Made by a program: the position numbers and the translations under genes | The notes under the pieces: model-generated | The model's database searches: none | What the model saw: the letters and a program-made list of their open reading frames with translations, nothing else | What the model was told of the DNA's origin: nothing | Shown here: piece by piece, positions 8,616-17,058 of the stretch | How the letters are laid out: the number at the start of each line of letters is the position of its first letter | Numbering within the stretch: the first letter of the stretch is position 1 | Assembly (NCBI RefSeq): GCF_013359775.1 | Contig: NZ_JABMCI010000070.1 | Span: 124,001-188,000, forward strand | DNA length: 64,000 nt | Direction: 5' to 3' | Source of the DNA: Cellulomonas humilata | GTDB lineage: Bacteria > Actinomycetota > Actinomycetes > Actinomycetales > Cellulomonadaceae

Positions 8616-8819
8616 CTACCGCCGGCGGGAACTCCCCCCACGCCCCCGCCAGCCGCCGTTCACCGGCGACGAGCCGCCGACTCCTCCCAGGTGCAGCGCG
8701 AGGAAGAACAGACCGGCAAACATCAGCGTCTGTGGGGTCAGAGCGTCCCCGACGTTCGCCTCGACGAGGTCGAGGAGCAGGGCGAGGGCGAAGATCGCGG
8801 CAGCGACGAGCGCAAGCAT
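8616..8819 (-). CDS. Small two-helix membrane protein
   Basis: 67 residues from ATG 8819, preceded by TTGGAGT at a good distance. Two hydrophobic segments (MLALVAAAIFALALLL and TLMFAGLFFLALHL) are separated by an acidic turn, and the tail is Gly/Arg-rich. Function unknown. No partner gene shares its operon. Confidence 0.55.
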   Translation of the reverse strand: MLALVAAAIFALALLLDLVEANVGDALTPQTLMFAGLFFLALHLGGVGGSSPVNGGWRGRGGSSRRR

Positions 8820-9132
8820 GAGTACTCCAAAGGAAGGAAGGGGTCCGGCGAGCCTGCCGGAGGGTCTGATGCTCCCGGTGACTCGGAAGCACCCGGATCA
8901 TGGCCCACGGTCACGACGATCGCGAGTTGGAGAAGGGCGGCCACGTGGCCACGGGTCTTCGAAACCCCGTACCGGGCGAGGACGGATTCCCGGTCGTCTG
9001 CGCGGCGCACCTGTGCGGCACCACCTGCAGACGATGGCGGTCTCAACCGGTCGACGCACACATTTCGGCTGGCACGGTAGGACACCGTGACCTCGCCCGG
9101 GGTCAGGCTCCGGCCCGCATAGGTTGTTGCCC
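8820..9132. other. Intergenic stretch without a supported gene
   Basis: A minus-strand frame reading VTVSYRASRN and GVSKTRGHVAALLQLAIVV has some coding character, but it lacks a clear start and runs into low-complexity Pro/Ser. Nothing else is seen. Confidence 0.3.
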
Positions 9133-9804
9133 ATGCGCTTTGAGGTCGACGCGATCCTGTTCGACATCGATGGGACGTTGGTGGACTCGACCGGGGCGGT
9201 CGTGCGGAGCTGGGAGGCGTGGTCGGCGGCGTGGGGGATCGACCCTGCGGAGGTTCTCCGGGTCTGTCACGGGCGCCGCTCGGAGGACACGGTCGCTGAG
9301 TTTCTTCCGAGCGACCAACGCGCCGCGGCGGTTGCCGAGCTTGAGCGCTTGGAGCTAGCCGACCTCGGTGATGTGACCGCACTGCCTGCCACGCGCGACC
9401 TGTTGTCGGCCCTGCCGGAGGGCCGGTGGGCCGCGGTGACTTCCGGGTCACGGGCGCTCATGCGTGCGCGACTGGCGGCTGCGGGGCTCCCGGTGCCTGA
9501 CGTGTTGGTAGCGGCCGAAGATGTGCGGCTCGGCAAGCCCGACCCGCAGGGGTACCTGCAGGCGGCCCGGGCGCTCGGCTTCGACGTTCGCCGGTGCCTC
9601 GTCGTCGAAGATGCGCCAGCCGGCCTGGAGGCCGGTCGCGCCGCAGGGGCCCATGTGCTCGCGGTGGCGACATCCCATTCGGCCCAGGACCTCTGCGCTG
9701 CAGACGCAGTCGTTCCTGACCTTGGGGCGTGCAGCGTGGAGGCTACCGCCAGTGGCCTGATGATCAGCACGGCAGTCGGGCCTCGCGCGGACCCCGTACT
9801 CTGA
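9133..9804 (+). CDS. HAD-superfamily phosphatase (sugar-phosphatase-like)
   Basis: A 223-residue HAD subfamily I hydrolase. The nucleophile motif I is FDIDGTLVDS with both Asp residues. Motif II is VTSGS, the motif III Lys lies in LGKPDPQGYL, and motif IV is VVEDAPAGLEAGRAAG. The helical cap between motifs I and II (WEAWSAAWGI, then PATRDLLSAL) is of the type found in small sugar-phosphate and glycerol-phosphate phosphatases. ATG 9133 was chosen over an ATG 9 nt upstream because the fold begins at MRFEVDA. It is a single gene flanked by spacer DNA. Confidence 0.8.
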   Translation: MRFEVDAILFDIDGTLVDSTGAVVRSWEAWSAAWGIDPAEVLRVCHGRRSEDTVAEFLPSDQRAAAVAELERLELADLGDVTALPATRDLLSALPEGRWAAVTSGSRALMRARLAAAGLPVPDVLVAAEDVRLGKPDPQGYLQAARALGFDVRRCLVVEDAPAGLEAGRAAGAHVLAVATSHSAQDLCAADAVVPDLGACSVEATASGLMISTAVGPRADPVL

Positions 9805-9828
9805 CCGCCGGTCGGATCTACCACCATC

Positions 9829-9922
9829 CGGTCAAAGTAGCCCGCTCAGCGGCCATCAACCTGCCTTGCATCTCGACAGCACGATAGTTCGAAGATCCGG
9901 CCCGGATACTTGAAGTACGACC
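9829..9922 (+). repeat. Dispersed intergenic repeat, copy 2
   Basis: Complete copy lying between the HAD gene and the end of the next gene. Left module GTCAAAGTAGCCCGCTCAGC, core TGCATCTCGACAGCACGATA, right end CCCGGATACTTGAAGTACGA. It has lost the second arm of the hairpin seen in the copy at 10487. Confidence 0.6.
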
Positions 9923-9933
9923 ACGTGGCGGCA

Positions 9934-10389
9934 CTACAGCTGGAGCTCGACCCAGTCGTCATCCTGAAGGACGGCGACCTCGAGCGGCACGGAGAAGTCC
10001 TCGAGTGCCAGGCAGATCGCCGCCCAGCCCGAGGGTGAGACGAGCCGAACGCGCCACGTCTCGCCCGGAGCCCGAGCTCGAAGGCCTCGGATCCCAGGAG
10101 CGTGTGCGAGGGCGTAGTGCAATCGCGGCCCCTGTCCGTAGGCAGGAGCGACCGATCCGCGCAGTCGCGTCTCGTCGTCCGGGTCGACCACCTGAGGAAT
10201 GAACGACTCGCCCGTCACGGGATCGGCGACGACGACGAGCAGCCAGCCCGTCGCCTTGTCGGCGATCAACGCGAGAGCGCACCCCGGGGTTCGGTCGCCG
10301 GCGACGAGGTCCGCGGTGTCCGGGTCGGCTGCTGACGCACGGGCAGCCAGGCAGTCGATGGCGTCCCAGTCTGGAGCCGCGGTGTCCAT
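9934..10389 (-). CDS. Hypothetical protein
   Basis: 151 residues from ATG 10389 (MDTAAPDWDAIDCLAARASA). The protein looks like a compact soluble alpha/beta fold, with strands such as GCALALIADKATGWLLVVVA and AAICLALEDFSVPLEVAVL. There is no signal peptide, membrane segment or recognised motif. It stands alone between two repeat copies. Confidence 0.6.
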   Translation of the reverse strand: MDTAAPDWDAIDCLAARASAADPDTADLVAGDRTPGCALALIADKATGWLLVVVADPVTGESFIPQVVDPDDETRLRGSVAPAYGQGPRLHYALAHAPGIRGLRARAPGETWRVRLVSPSGWAAICLALEDFSVPLEVAVLQDDDWVELQL

Positions 10390-10805
10390 GCTGAAGTGTG
10401 ATCGCTCCATCGACCCACGTCGATGCCGTGAGTCAGGCGGGCCGGGCTCCCGTTCTTTGACTGCCGGACCGGTCCGATGCGCGTTCGGTCAAAGTACGGC
10501 TCTCAGCGGCGGTCAATCTGTCCTGCATCTCGACAGAAACCGTGTCGAGAGTTTGAAAATCGGGCCCGGATACTTGAAGCACGGCTAGGCAGGCAGTTGC
10601 AGCGCTGCAGGTCAGGGCTGGGTGGTCGGCGGCGAGCTCGGCGGCTGATGGAACCCTCCGTAGCGCAGCGGCGATCGGATGCGCGTGCGGAGCTAGGACG
10701 TGTCTCCCAACCTCTGCTGCAGTCACTGGGACGTCCTAGTTCATGCCTGAGAGCCAGCCTCAGGGACCGAGACGGCCCGGACCGAGTGCGACCTATGCTC
10801 GGCCC
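10390..10805. other. Spacer holding repeat copy 3
   Basis: This 416-bp spacer separates two divergent genes. It holds the full repeat at 10487-10590; the rest shows no gene on either strand. Confidence 0.5.
10487..10590 (+). repeat. Dispersed intergenic repeat, copy 3 (most complete)
   Basis: This copy keeps the full hairpin: TCTCGACA at 10528-10535 pairs with TGTCGAGA at 10543-10550 around a 7-nt loop. Left end CGGTCAAAGTACGGCTCTCA and right end CCGGATACTTGAAGCACGGC both contain an AAGYACGGC motif, so the unit is bounded by short direct repeats. Confidence 0.65.
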
Positions 10806-11138
10806 GTGGTCTTTGAGCACCAGGTGAGCGCCGAGATCCGGTTCCTCACCGACGGGCGCATGTACGAGCCGGTCGGCAGGAGGGCCGGTGACTTCATCGC
10901 GGTCTTCGGGGAGCTGCAGAGCGGCCCGCACCGGCGTCCTGGCGCCGTGCACATGTTCCACGCCAGGTGCCTCCGCCCGGATGGCGACGAGGTGATCGCT
11001 GAGGCGAACCTCGACCACCCCGCAGATCCGGAGCTCATCGACGAGACCGAGTTCATGGTGCTCCTGTTTGCGCTCGAACGGGGCGACGTCCCGCCGGGGA
11101 CGCTCATCACGTCGCTGGGCCGCGTAATGGAGCGCTGA
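10806..11138 (+). CDS. Hypothetical protein
   Basis: 110 residues from GTG 10806 (EHQVSAEIRFLTDGRMYEPV). An upstream ATG at 10743 would add a Pro/Gln-rich stretch that looks untranslated. The domain has alternating strands (FIAVFGELQSG, then GAVHMFHARCLRPDGDEVI), suggesting a small beta-rich protein. No family recognised. The next 100 bp downstream hold an unrelated TrpB-like fragment on the other strand. Confidence 0.55.
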   Translation: MVFEHQVSAEIRFLTDGRMYEPVGRRAGDFIAVFGELQSGPHRRPGAVHMFHARCLRPDGDEVIAEANLDHPADPELIDETEFMVLLFALERGDVPPGTLITSLGRVMER

Positions 11139-11140
11139 CA

Positions 11141-11249
11141 GCACAACCACGCAGGTCCGCCCGAGCAGCGCGCACGCCATCGGCAGCGACGCGCCCCACT
11201 GGCCGGCGCCGGTCTCGGTCGTGAGCTTCGTGATGCCCTCGGCCGCAGG
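11141..11249 (-). pseudogene. Fragment of a TrpB2-type tryptophan synthase beta chain
   Basis: Translated on the minus strand, this reads EGITKLTTETGAGQWGASLP followed by MACALLGRTCVVV. This matches the strongly conserved EGITKxxTETGAGQWG..A signature of TrpB2-type PLP-dependent tryptophan synthase beta subunits. Only about 35 of about 430 residues are present, with no start, no rest of the domain and unrelated sequence on both sides. It is a gene relic, which shows that larger genes have been lost or cut up here. Confidence 0.6.
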
Positions 11250-11282
11250 TGCGACAGTTTGGGAGACATGCCCTAGGTCGCC

Positions 11283-11678
11283 TCAAGTCCCGCTGGTGAT
11301 CCCGAACTTCTCTGCCACGAAGCGCCAGAACAGTGCGACCGCTTCCGTCGGCGGCCGGCTGATCTTGTCGTTGCGTCCGGATGGGGTGACGTGCTCGATA
11401 ACCACATAGCCCGTACCAGGCTCGAGGTCCGTGCGGACGTGGAGGTACTCGATCGGGGGATGCGTCGGCACCGGCCGGGGCGTGACGAGCAGGTCGTAGT
11501 GCGAGGTGAGCGCGGAAAGCTGCTGCGCTCCGTCACCAGCGAGAACGCTTTCGGTGATGGCCCTCAGGTGTGGGAGCGCCGGGTTGTGATCTGCGAGCTC
11601 GCGGTGGTCGAGAGCGATGTCCGCCCACGGTCGTTCACGCCAGACGTGGGGAAAGGCCAGGTGGCGTGTGGACATCAT
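11283..11678 (-). CDS. Hypothetical protein
   Basis: 131 residues from ATG 11678 or the adjacent ATG 11675 (MMSTRHLAFPHVWRERPWAD). Soluble; the C-terminal half contains strands and a helix (TGYVVIEHVTPSGR, then AVALFWRFVAEKFGI). The frame is open further upstream but is Arg/Pro-rich there. No family recognised. Like its neighbours it stands alone between repeat-bearing spacers. Confidence 0.55.
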   Translation of the reverse strand: MMSTRHLAFPHVWRERPWADIALDHRELADHNPALPHLRAITESVLAGDGAQQLSALTSHYDLLVTPRPVPTHPPIEYLHVRTDLEPGTGYVVIEHVTPSGRNDKISRPPTEAVALFWRFVAEKFGITSGT

Positions 11679-12022
11679 CGATGCAGCGTGGCACGGATAC
11701 GACAGCACCGGGGCAGGTGGCGCGGCTGTGGGTGTTCCGAAGCGCCCGTCAGAAGGACTCGTCTCTTGGCCGTCCGGTCGACGTCGGCCATGCGGCGCTC
11801 GTCGCCTTAGCCCCAAACGGTCAGCGGTGACGGCTGCTCCTACATTGACCGGCGCCGCCAGCAACGGCAGGAGGGGTCAGGTTATGACGCTCCCTCGGTC
11901 AATCTGTGCTGCATCGCGACAGAGATGCAAGGTTGTTTGTCTGGACTCTCGTCCGAGTTTGGCCACCCGAGACGTCCCGGGTCTCCGCGCGCCGCGGCCC
12001 GTGCGGGCCAGATTCTTGAAGC
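11679..12022. other. Spacer holding diverged repeat copy 4
   Basis: 344 bp with no supported gene. The left module and core of the repeat lie at 11874-11925, and a right-end-like CCAGATTCTTGAAGCTCAGC lies at 12008-12027. An insertion or divergence of about 80 bp separates the two parts. Confidence 0.45.
11874..11925 (+). repeat. Dispersed intergenic repeat, copy 4 (diverged, split)
   Basis: GGTCAGGTTATGACGCTCCC corresponds to the left module, and CGGTCAATCTGTGCTGCATC followed by GCGACAG to the core. The right module is displaced to about 12008-12027 (ATTCTTGAAGCTCAGC). Confidence 0.45.
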
Positions 12023-12565
12023 TCAGCCGGTCGCTGCGGGTGGGGTCCACCTGCCGAACCACTGCTCGGCGTCGTATGCCTCGAACCGCTCGACCTCGAC
12101 GAACCCCAGCCTCGCCGCAAGGCGCATCGACGGCCCGTTTGCGGTCTGGGTGGTGAGTACGACGGTTTCGCCGGGTAGTGCGCCGGCGAACCAGACGAGT
12201 GCGGCTTCGCAGGCCTCGGTGGCGAATCCGCGTCCCCATGCCACCGGCAGAAGCAGGTACCCGAGGTCCACGTGGCCGGCCGCCTGGCGCACCTCGTAGT
12301 CGACGTCGCGGCGTTCGAGCTGGACCGTCCCGACCATCGCTCCGTCGAGGTCGATCACGAAGTGACCGGGACGCCCCCGTGGAGCCGCCGGTAGCGCGCG
12401 TTCGACCGCCTCACGAGATCGTGCTCCGCCCGTGAAGGTGCCGACGTCGGGTGAGGTGTAGAGGTCGACGAATGCCGGGCGATCGCGCGCCGCCGGGGGG
12501 CGGAGCAGAAGTCGATCGGTGGCGATCGGTCCGGGTGGCCACGTGACGCGCCCGAGTTCTGCCAT
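12023..12565 (-). CDS. GNAT family N-acetyltransferase (RimJ/RimL type)
   Basis: 180 residues from ATG 12565. It starts with the RimJ-like pattern PIATDRLLLRPPAARD. It continues with DLGYLLLPVAWGRGFATEAC, the acetyl-CoA pyrophosphate-binding motif A, here GRGFAT, and ends with NGPSMRLAARLGFVEVERFE. Such proteins acetylate an N-terminal or small-molecule amine; the substrate cannot be told from sequence. It diverges from the methyltransferase at 12666. Confidence 0.8.
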   Translation of the reverse strand: MAELGRVTWPPGPIATDRLLLRPPAARDRPAFVDLYTSPDVGTFTGGARSREAVERALPAAPRGRPGHFVIDLDGAMVGTVQLERRDVDYEVRQAAGHVDLGYLLLPVAWGRGFATEACEAALVWFAGALPGETVVLTTQTANGPSMRLAARLGFVEVERFEAYDAEQWFGRWTPPAATG

Positions 12566-12665
12566 GCCCCGACAGTACGGACGCGACGCTGACAGCGCCC
12601 TCGACCCGTGCACGCTGCCCACTCACCCACCCGACTCGTCGGACAGTCGTAGGAGGATGCGCGTC

Positions 12666-13418
12666 ATGAGCGAACGGTTCTACTCGGACGCAAGGTTGTA
12701 CGACCGGTTGTTCCCGGCCCGCGAGCCGGCGGTCGATTTCTACAGGGCTGAGGCCGACCGGCAAGGCGGGTCTGTCTTGGAGCTCGGGTGCGGCACCGGC
12801 CACAAGCTGATCCCGGTCGCGTCCGACGGGCATCCGTGCGTGGGCCTAGAGCTCTCGCCGGACATGCTCGCCGAGGCTCAGCGCAAGGCGGTCGAGCGTG
12901 GCGTGGAGCTGGACTGGGTGCAGGGCGACATGCGCGAGTTCGACCTGGGCCGGACGTTCGACCTCGTGATCATCGCCGCCAACTCGCTGCTCCATCTGCA
13001 TGAGACGTCCGACCTGGTCGACTGCTTCCGGTCGGTGCGACGGCACCTGGCGCCAGGAGCACGGCTCGTCTTCGACGTGTTCAACCCGAGCGTGCAGATG
13101 CTGGCCCTTGCCGACGGCGTCCGACGGAGGCGCGAGGCGCTGTCGTTCGTGGATCCCGATCGGGGCGTCGTGCACGTCGACGTCGCGGAAACCTACGACG
13201 CGGCTGCGCAGGTCACGCGCGGGAGGTGGTACTTCTCGACCGAGTCCCAGGCCGACGTCGTTGTCGTACCGCTCGAGATCAGGAGCATCTTCCCCCAGGA
13301 GCTGCCTCTCCTGCTCTCACTGGGTGGGCTTCGGCTCGTCGAGCGCTTCGGCGACTGGTCCGGTGGACCGTTCACCGGGGACTCCGCGGTCCAGCTCTGC
13401 GTCTGCGAGTCGGACTGA
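12666..13418 (+). CDS. Class I SAM-dependent methyltransferase
   Basis: 250 residues. The SAM-binding motif I is VLELGCGTGHKLIPVA, followed by the acidic LELSPDML, the QGDMREFDL loop and motif IV FDLVIIAANSLLHL. The N-terminus (SERFYSDARLYDRLFPAREP) is typical of small-molecule methyltransferases with a lid helix. AGGAGG at 12651-12656 favours ATG 12666 over the abutting ATG 12657. Substrate unknown; two more methyltransferases of the same class occur at 54592 and 60031. Confidence 0.8.
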   Translation: MSERFYSDARLYDRLFPAREPAVDFYRAEADRQGGSVLELGCGTGHKLIPVASDGHPCVGLELSPDMLAEAQRKAVERGVELDWVQGDMREFDLGRTFDLVIIAANSLLHLHETSDLVDCFRSVRRHLAPGARLVFDVFNPSVQMLALADGVRRRREALSFVDPDRGVVHVDVAETYDAAAQVTRGRWYFSTESQADVVVVPLEIRSIFPQELPLLLSLGGLRLVERFGDWSGGPFTGDSAVQLCVCESD

Positions 13419-13506
13419 GGGAACGAGTCAAGGCCTCGAACGTCCGGTCGAGGTGCGCCGCACACACCCGTTCCTGCGCCGACTGGGCCAGCCCACTCGA
13501 GCGGGG

Positions 13507-13989
13507 CTACCCGGTGCGAAGTGGATATCGCTCGAGCACCTCGACAATGTCTTCCGACCACCAGCTGAGCGTCACCTCGTCCGCGGTCACCCTGATGGGC
13601 AGCACGTCCCTCAGGAGCGCCACGTCGGTCTCGGGGAGTTCTTCGCCGATCGACAGGTGAGGCACGACTTCGTCGAACATCCCGCCGTACGGCGGCCACT
13701 GCGGGAAGGCTGCAGCCAGCATCTCCGTGAGCCGGAGGAACGGGTCGGCAGGGTCAGGCACCAGGTACGTGAGCCCACCGCCGAAGCGTCCGACCGCGGA
13801 GAGCTCAAAGTCGAACGCTCCGACGGGCGCCAGGAGTTCGCGGATGGTGCCGACGAGGGCCTCATCGACGTCGGACCGATCGACGAACGGCCCGAGTACC
13901 GTGACGTGCGGGCACACGGGCGCGACCTCGAGCCGCGCAGCGATCGACTCCAGCGCGGGAACGGGAACCTGGATCACCGTGTGCCCCAT
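13507..13989 (-). CDS. 2H phosphoesterase (2'-5' RNA ligase-like)
   Basis: 160 residues from ATG 13989. Both catalytic signatures of the 2H fold are present: HVTVLGPF in the N-terminal half and HLSIGEE near the C-terminus, 80-90 residues apart as expected. Family members hydrolyse 2',3'-cyclic phosphates or ligate RNA ends; the biological substrate of this subgroup is unknown. Translation upstream of ATG 13989 is open but Arg-rich. Confidence 0.75.
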   Translation of the reverse strand: MGHTVIQVPVPALESIAARLEVAPVCPHVTVLGPFVDRSDVDEALVGTIRELLAPVGAFDFELSAVGRFGGGLTYLVPDPADPFLRLTEMLAAAFPQWPPYGGMFDEVVPHLSIGEELPETDVALLRDVLPIRVTADEVTLSWWSEDIVEVLERYPLRTG

Positions 13990-14058
13990 GCCCACCAGTG
14001 TGCCCAGCACGGCGCAGATGAACCGACGTCGTGCGTCGGTCCCCACGAGACGTCGGGA

Positions 14059-14112
14059 CCGTCAAGACGACGAGGCTCACAGCTAGTCGATCTGTCCTGC
14101 ATCTCGACACTA
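14059..14112 (+). repeat. Dispersed intergenic repeat, copy 5 (3'-truncated)
   Basis: Left module GTCAAGACGACGAGGCTCAC and core GATCTGTCCTGCATCTCGAC are present. The copy then runs into the 3' end of the next gene and lacks the hairpin's second arm and right module. It ends at the stop codon of the toroid protein. Confidence 0.5.
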
Positions 14113-15087
14113 GGTCTGAGCCGAATCCTGGTCCCACCAGTCGAGCGCCCGTGCTCCGATCAGGGTGAGCCACCGCGACGACTCACCCTCGGGGGCGTCG
14201 ACGTCGAACCACGTCCGGCCGGGCAGGGGAGCGCCCTGCAGCCAGGTGCCGTCCGGCTGCCGCGCGGCGCGCACGAGATCGACGGCATCGGCGAGACGCG
14301 GATCGGGAGGCGTCCCGTCGAGCTGCGCGGCGTCGCGGAAGTGATCGAGCGCCATGAGCGCGCTGTACCGGTGTCGGTTCGGGAACACGAAGTGCGCAAC
14401 GAAGTCACCGACGGACGAGCCCGTGGTCGCCCGGTACAGGAGGTGCCGGCTGAGCAAGTACTCCTCGCCGGCGTGCCGGGCTGAGCGGAGGCTGGTGTCG
14501 CCGGTGATCCGCTCATAGGCGAGCGTGCTGCGTAGTGCGTTGAGGGTCGAGTGGAACGAGGAGCGCGTTGAGCGACCCTCCTCTGCTTCGCAGTTCCAGC
14601 CGCCGTCGGCGAGGCGGTGGGTGGGGAACCATGCGGCAAGGGCTGAGACGTCGGCGCCGAGCCACGCCCCCGTCGCGAGCGTGTAGGAGTTGATGCAGAC
14701 GTCGATCTCGCCCCCCCAGTACGGCAGGTCGTCGTACTCCCAGCGACTGTTCGCCGCGAGCTTGTCGGCCGTCCCGGTCAGCACGGAGGCGTCGAGGCCC
14801 CACTCACGCAGGTCCTTCAGCGCCCAGGTCGTCGCGGTCCACGGCTGGCCCGGACGATCGGCTTCGGCACTCCCGAAGAATCCGGCGGGGAAGTACGCGC
14901 CGCCTGCCCACTGACCATCCGTGTCCTGCTTCGAGAGCAGCTCGGCGCCGAAGCCCTCCGTAGCGATCCGGGCCCGAGTCGCCTCCCAGGTCTCGGGCGG
15001 GGCGCCCGCCAGATCGCGCTCCACCTGCCAGCGGAGGGCTGGATCGGAGTCGAGCAGCCAGGTGAGCAGGCGCTGGTCTGTTGCCAT
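14110..15087 (-). CDS. Squalene-cyclase/prenyltransferase-like alpha-toroid protein
   Basis: 325 residues. It contains repeated QW-like helical-toroid motifs: KQDTDGQWAGGAYFPAGFFG, LADGGWNCEAEEG and ARQPDGTWLQGAPLPGRTWF. The DxDD motif of squalene-hopene cyclases is absent, and the length is about half of a cyclase, so it is one alpha/alpha barrel of unknown substrate. Related stand-alone toroid proteins are common in actinobacteria with no assigned function. No signal peptide; likely cytosolic. Confidence 0.65.
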   Translation of the reverse strand: MATDQRLLTWLLDSDPALRWQVERDLAGAPPETWEATRARIATEGFGAELLSKQDTDGQWAGGAYFPAGFFGSAEADRPGQPWTATTWALKDLREWGLDASVLTGTADKLAANSRWEYDDLPYWGGEIDVCINSYTLATGAWLGADVSALAAWFPTHRLADGGWNCEAEEGRSTRSSFHSTLNALRSTLAYERITGDTSLRSARHAGEEYLLSRHLLYRATTGSSVGDFVAHFVFPNRHRYSALMALDHFRDAAQLDGTPPDPRLADAVDLVRAARQPDGTWLQGAPLPGRTWFDVDAPEGESSRWLTLIGARALDWWDQDSAQT

Positions 15088-15233
15088 CGCTCCACGCTAG
15101 CTGCGACCTCACGAGGACGTCGACGCTCCCAGTGACGGCCGGTCCACGGCCACTCTGGCCAGGGCAGGGCGTCGATGCCACGTGGCCGTGCTCATCCCCA
15201 ACGGCCGGGCCAGGCGAGACAGAGCCGCGGTCG

Positions 15234-15986
15234 TCAGCCGTGCGTCGTGCGGGTGATCGTCGCCTCGAACGCGCCGCTGTTGTTCTGCACGCCGGCGTCG
15301 TTGACGCCGAGGTAGAGCTCACCGTCTTTCGTGCAGACGTAGGTGGCTTCCTCGCCGACCACGAAGAACGTGCCCGGGTCCTCGTCGAGGCTCCCGATGA
15401 TCGTCATCGTGTTGGCGTCGGGGAAGCCGTCGACGTTGTACTGGTGGAACTCCGGGTCCAGCAGACCGGTCGGCCCGACGGTCCCGCTGGGTGTCTGGTC
15501 GTGCGAAGCGGACCCGCTCATCGCTATGGCGAGCACGTCGCCGGCCTCGCACTCGACCCCCATCGCCGTCCAGACCTGCGTGGCGGGCACGCTGCGGTTG
15601 GCGACCGTCACCGCTGGCTCGACCGCTGTCTCGGTCTGCGACGGCGTGACCGGCGGTGAGGTCGTCGAGGCGGCCGGCCCCCCGGTGTCGTCGGTCCCGC
15701 TGTCGGGCCACAGCGTGAACAGCAGCGCCCCGAGGACGACCGCCCCGCCGGCGCCCGCCGCGATCCCGATGAGCAGGGACCGGCGCGAGGTGTCCGGCGG
15801 GGGCGCACCTGCTCCGCTCTGCCACTGGCCCGCCCCGAACCCTTGCGACGACACGACCGGCGGAGGCGACGTCGGTGACGTGGACCAGTCGTCGAAGCCG
15901 CCCTGCCCGGCTCCGGTCGACGCAGGTCCGGCCGGCTCGTCAGGGAGCCGGCTGGCGCCGTCGTCGGGGCCGTTCGTCGTGTCCAC
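15234..15986 (-). CDS. Membrane-anchored protein with LecA-like C-terminal domain
   Basis: 250 residues. A Pro/Gly/Ser-rich N-terminal cytoplasmic region of 65 residues precedes one membrane helix (LLIGIAAGAGGAVVLGALLF), a Thr/Ser/Pro linker and an extracellular beta domain of about 125 residues. That domain resembles the PA-IL/LecA galactose-lectin fold: QVWTAMGVECEAGDVLAI at its start and LYLGVNDAGVQNNSGAFEAT at its end, where the Asn/Asp loop normally holds calcium and sugar. Surface carbohydrate binding is an inference. It stands alone. Confidence 0.6.
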   Translation of the reverse strand: MDTTNGPDDGASRLPDEPAGPASTGAGQGGFDDWSTSPTSPPPVVSSQGFGAGQWQSGAGAPPPDTSRRSLLIGIAAGAGGAVVLGALLFTLWPDSGTDDTGGPAASTTSPPVTPSQTETAVEPAVTVANRSVPATQVWTAMGVECEAGDVLAIAMSGSASHDQTPSGTVGPTGLLDPEFHQYNVDGFPDANTMTIIGSLDEDPGTFFVVGEEATYVCTKDGELYLGVNDAGVQNNSGAFEATITRTTHG

Positions 15987-16245
15987 AGCGCACCTCCCGT
16001 ATCAGCAAGGAACGCCGATGGCTCCAGGCTGATACGACGACGCGCCCCGGCGGCGGCCGAACGCGCCGACGAAAGGGCACCGATCAGCGCCCGTCCTGCC
16101 GCCCGTCCCGCCTCGCCGTTCCGGAGGAGCGGATGCGGCGCGCCCGCCACTCCAGCCCAGGCCGACTCCCGAACGTCCTTGTGTACGAGAGCACTGTGGA
16201 CGAGATCGACCGGCTGGTCTGGTCCCCCAGGCCCGGAATCGCCAC

Positions 16246-16961
16246 TCAGTCGAGGCCGAGCAGTCCGTACAGCTCCCGCAGGTCGGTCACGACGGTCTCG
16301 GGGCGCTCGGCCGGCTGCTCCGCCGCGGTGCCACGTCGATCCAGACCGGGCGCAGTCCGGCCCCGCGTGCGCCGCCGACGTCGGCGACGAGGTTGTCCCC
16401 CACGTGCAGCGTCTCCGACGCCGCCGACCCCAGCCCGGAGAGCGCCAGCGCGAAGATCGCGGGATCGGGTTTGTGCACGCCGTGCTCTCCCGACACGATC
16501 ACGACGTCGAAGGCGTCCTCGATGCCCGTCGCCAGCAGCTTGGCGCGCTGCAACCCGCTCGGGCCGTTGGTGATGAGGGCGGTCGGGACACCCCGCTCGC
16601 TGAGCCACCGGAGCACCTCGGCGGACTCGTCGTACAGGCGGAACGCCGTGCTCTCGGTCGAGGTGTGCAGAGCGTGCGCCTCCACGGCAGCGGCGGCATC
16701 CGTCACACCCACCGTGGCCAGCGCACGCCGCCAGACCTCCGTCGGCAGGGACTCGGGTTCGATCTGTCCCCGCATCCAGGCGTCGCCGACCTCGGTCCAG
16801 TACTCCCACCAGGCGGTCTCGTTCGCGGCGGCGAGCGCCTCGGCGTCGACCCCGAAGCGATCGGCCAAGCGCTCGGACACTGCCCGCACGACGCCGTCGA
16901 CGTGGTCGTCGCGCAGCAGCGTGCCGTCGAGATCGAAGCAGACCGACCTTGCCGGACTCAT
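16246..16961 (-). CDS. HAD-superfamily hydrolase, probable frameshift near 3' end
   Basis: From ATG 16961 the protein has HAD motif I FDLDGTLLRDD, motif II LITNGPSGLQRAK, the Lys of HKPDPAIFALAL and motif IV HVGDNLVADVGGARGAGLRP. After VWIDV the literal frame runs on as PRRSSRPSAPRPS and stops at 16287. A second frame continues as a normal HAD C-terminus (GTAAEQPAERPETVVTDLRE, then LYGLLGLD) and stops at 16246. A one-base indel around 16331-16336 would restore a 238-residue enzyme. It is either a recent frameshift or a sequence error; the catalytic core is intact. Substrate unknown. Confidence 0.65.
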
Positions 16962-17058
16962 GCGCTCTCCCCTGAGGTGACCGGTGTGTGCGGAAGGTGC
17001 CCGGAGAACCGTAGCTCTGTGGCCGCACCGGACGGAGTGCCCTGCGGTCGAGCGGCGC

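Noticed and set aside
4479..14112. Integron cassette array with attC sites
   Set aside because: The gene-spacer layout is cassette-like, but the repeats lack the attC end motifs (RYYYAAC/GTTRRRY), genes point in both directions and no integrase is in the window.
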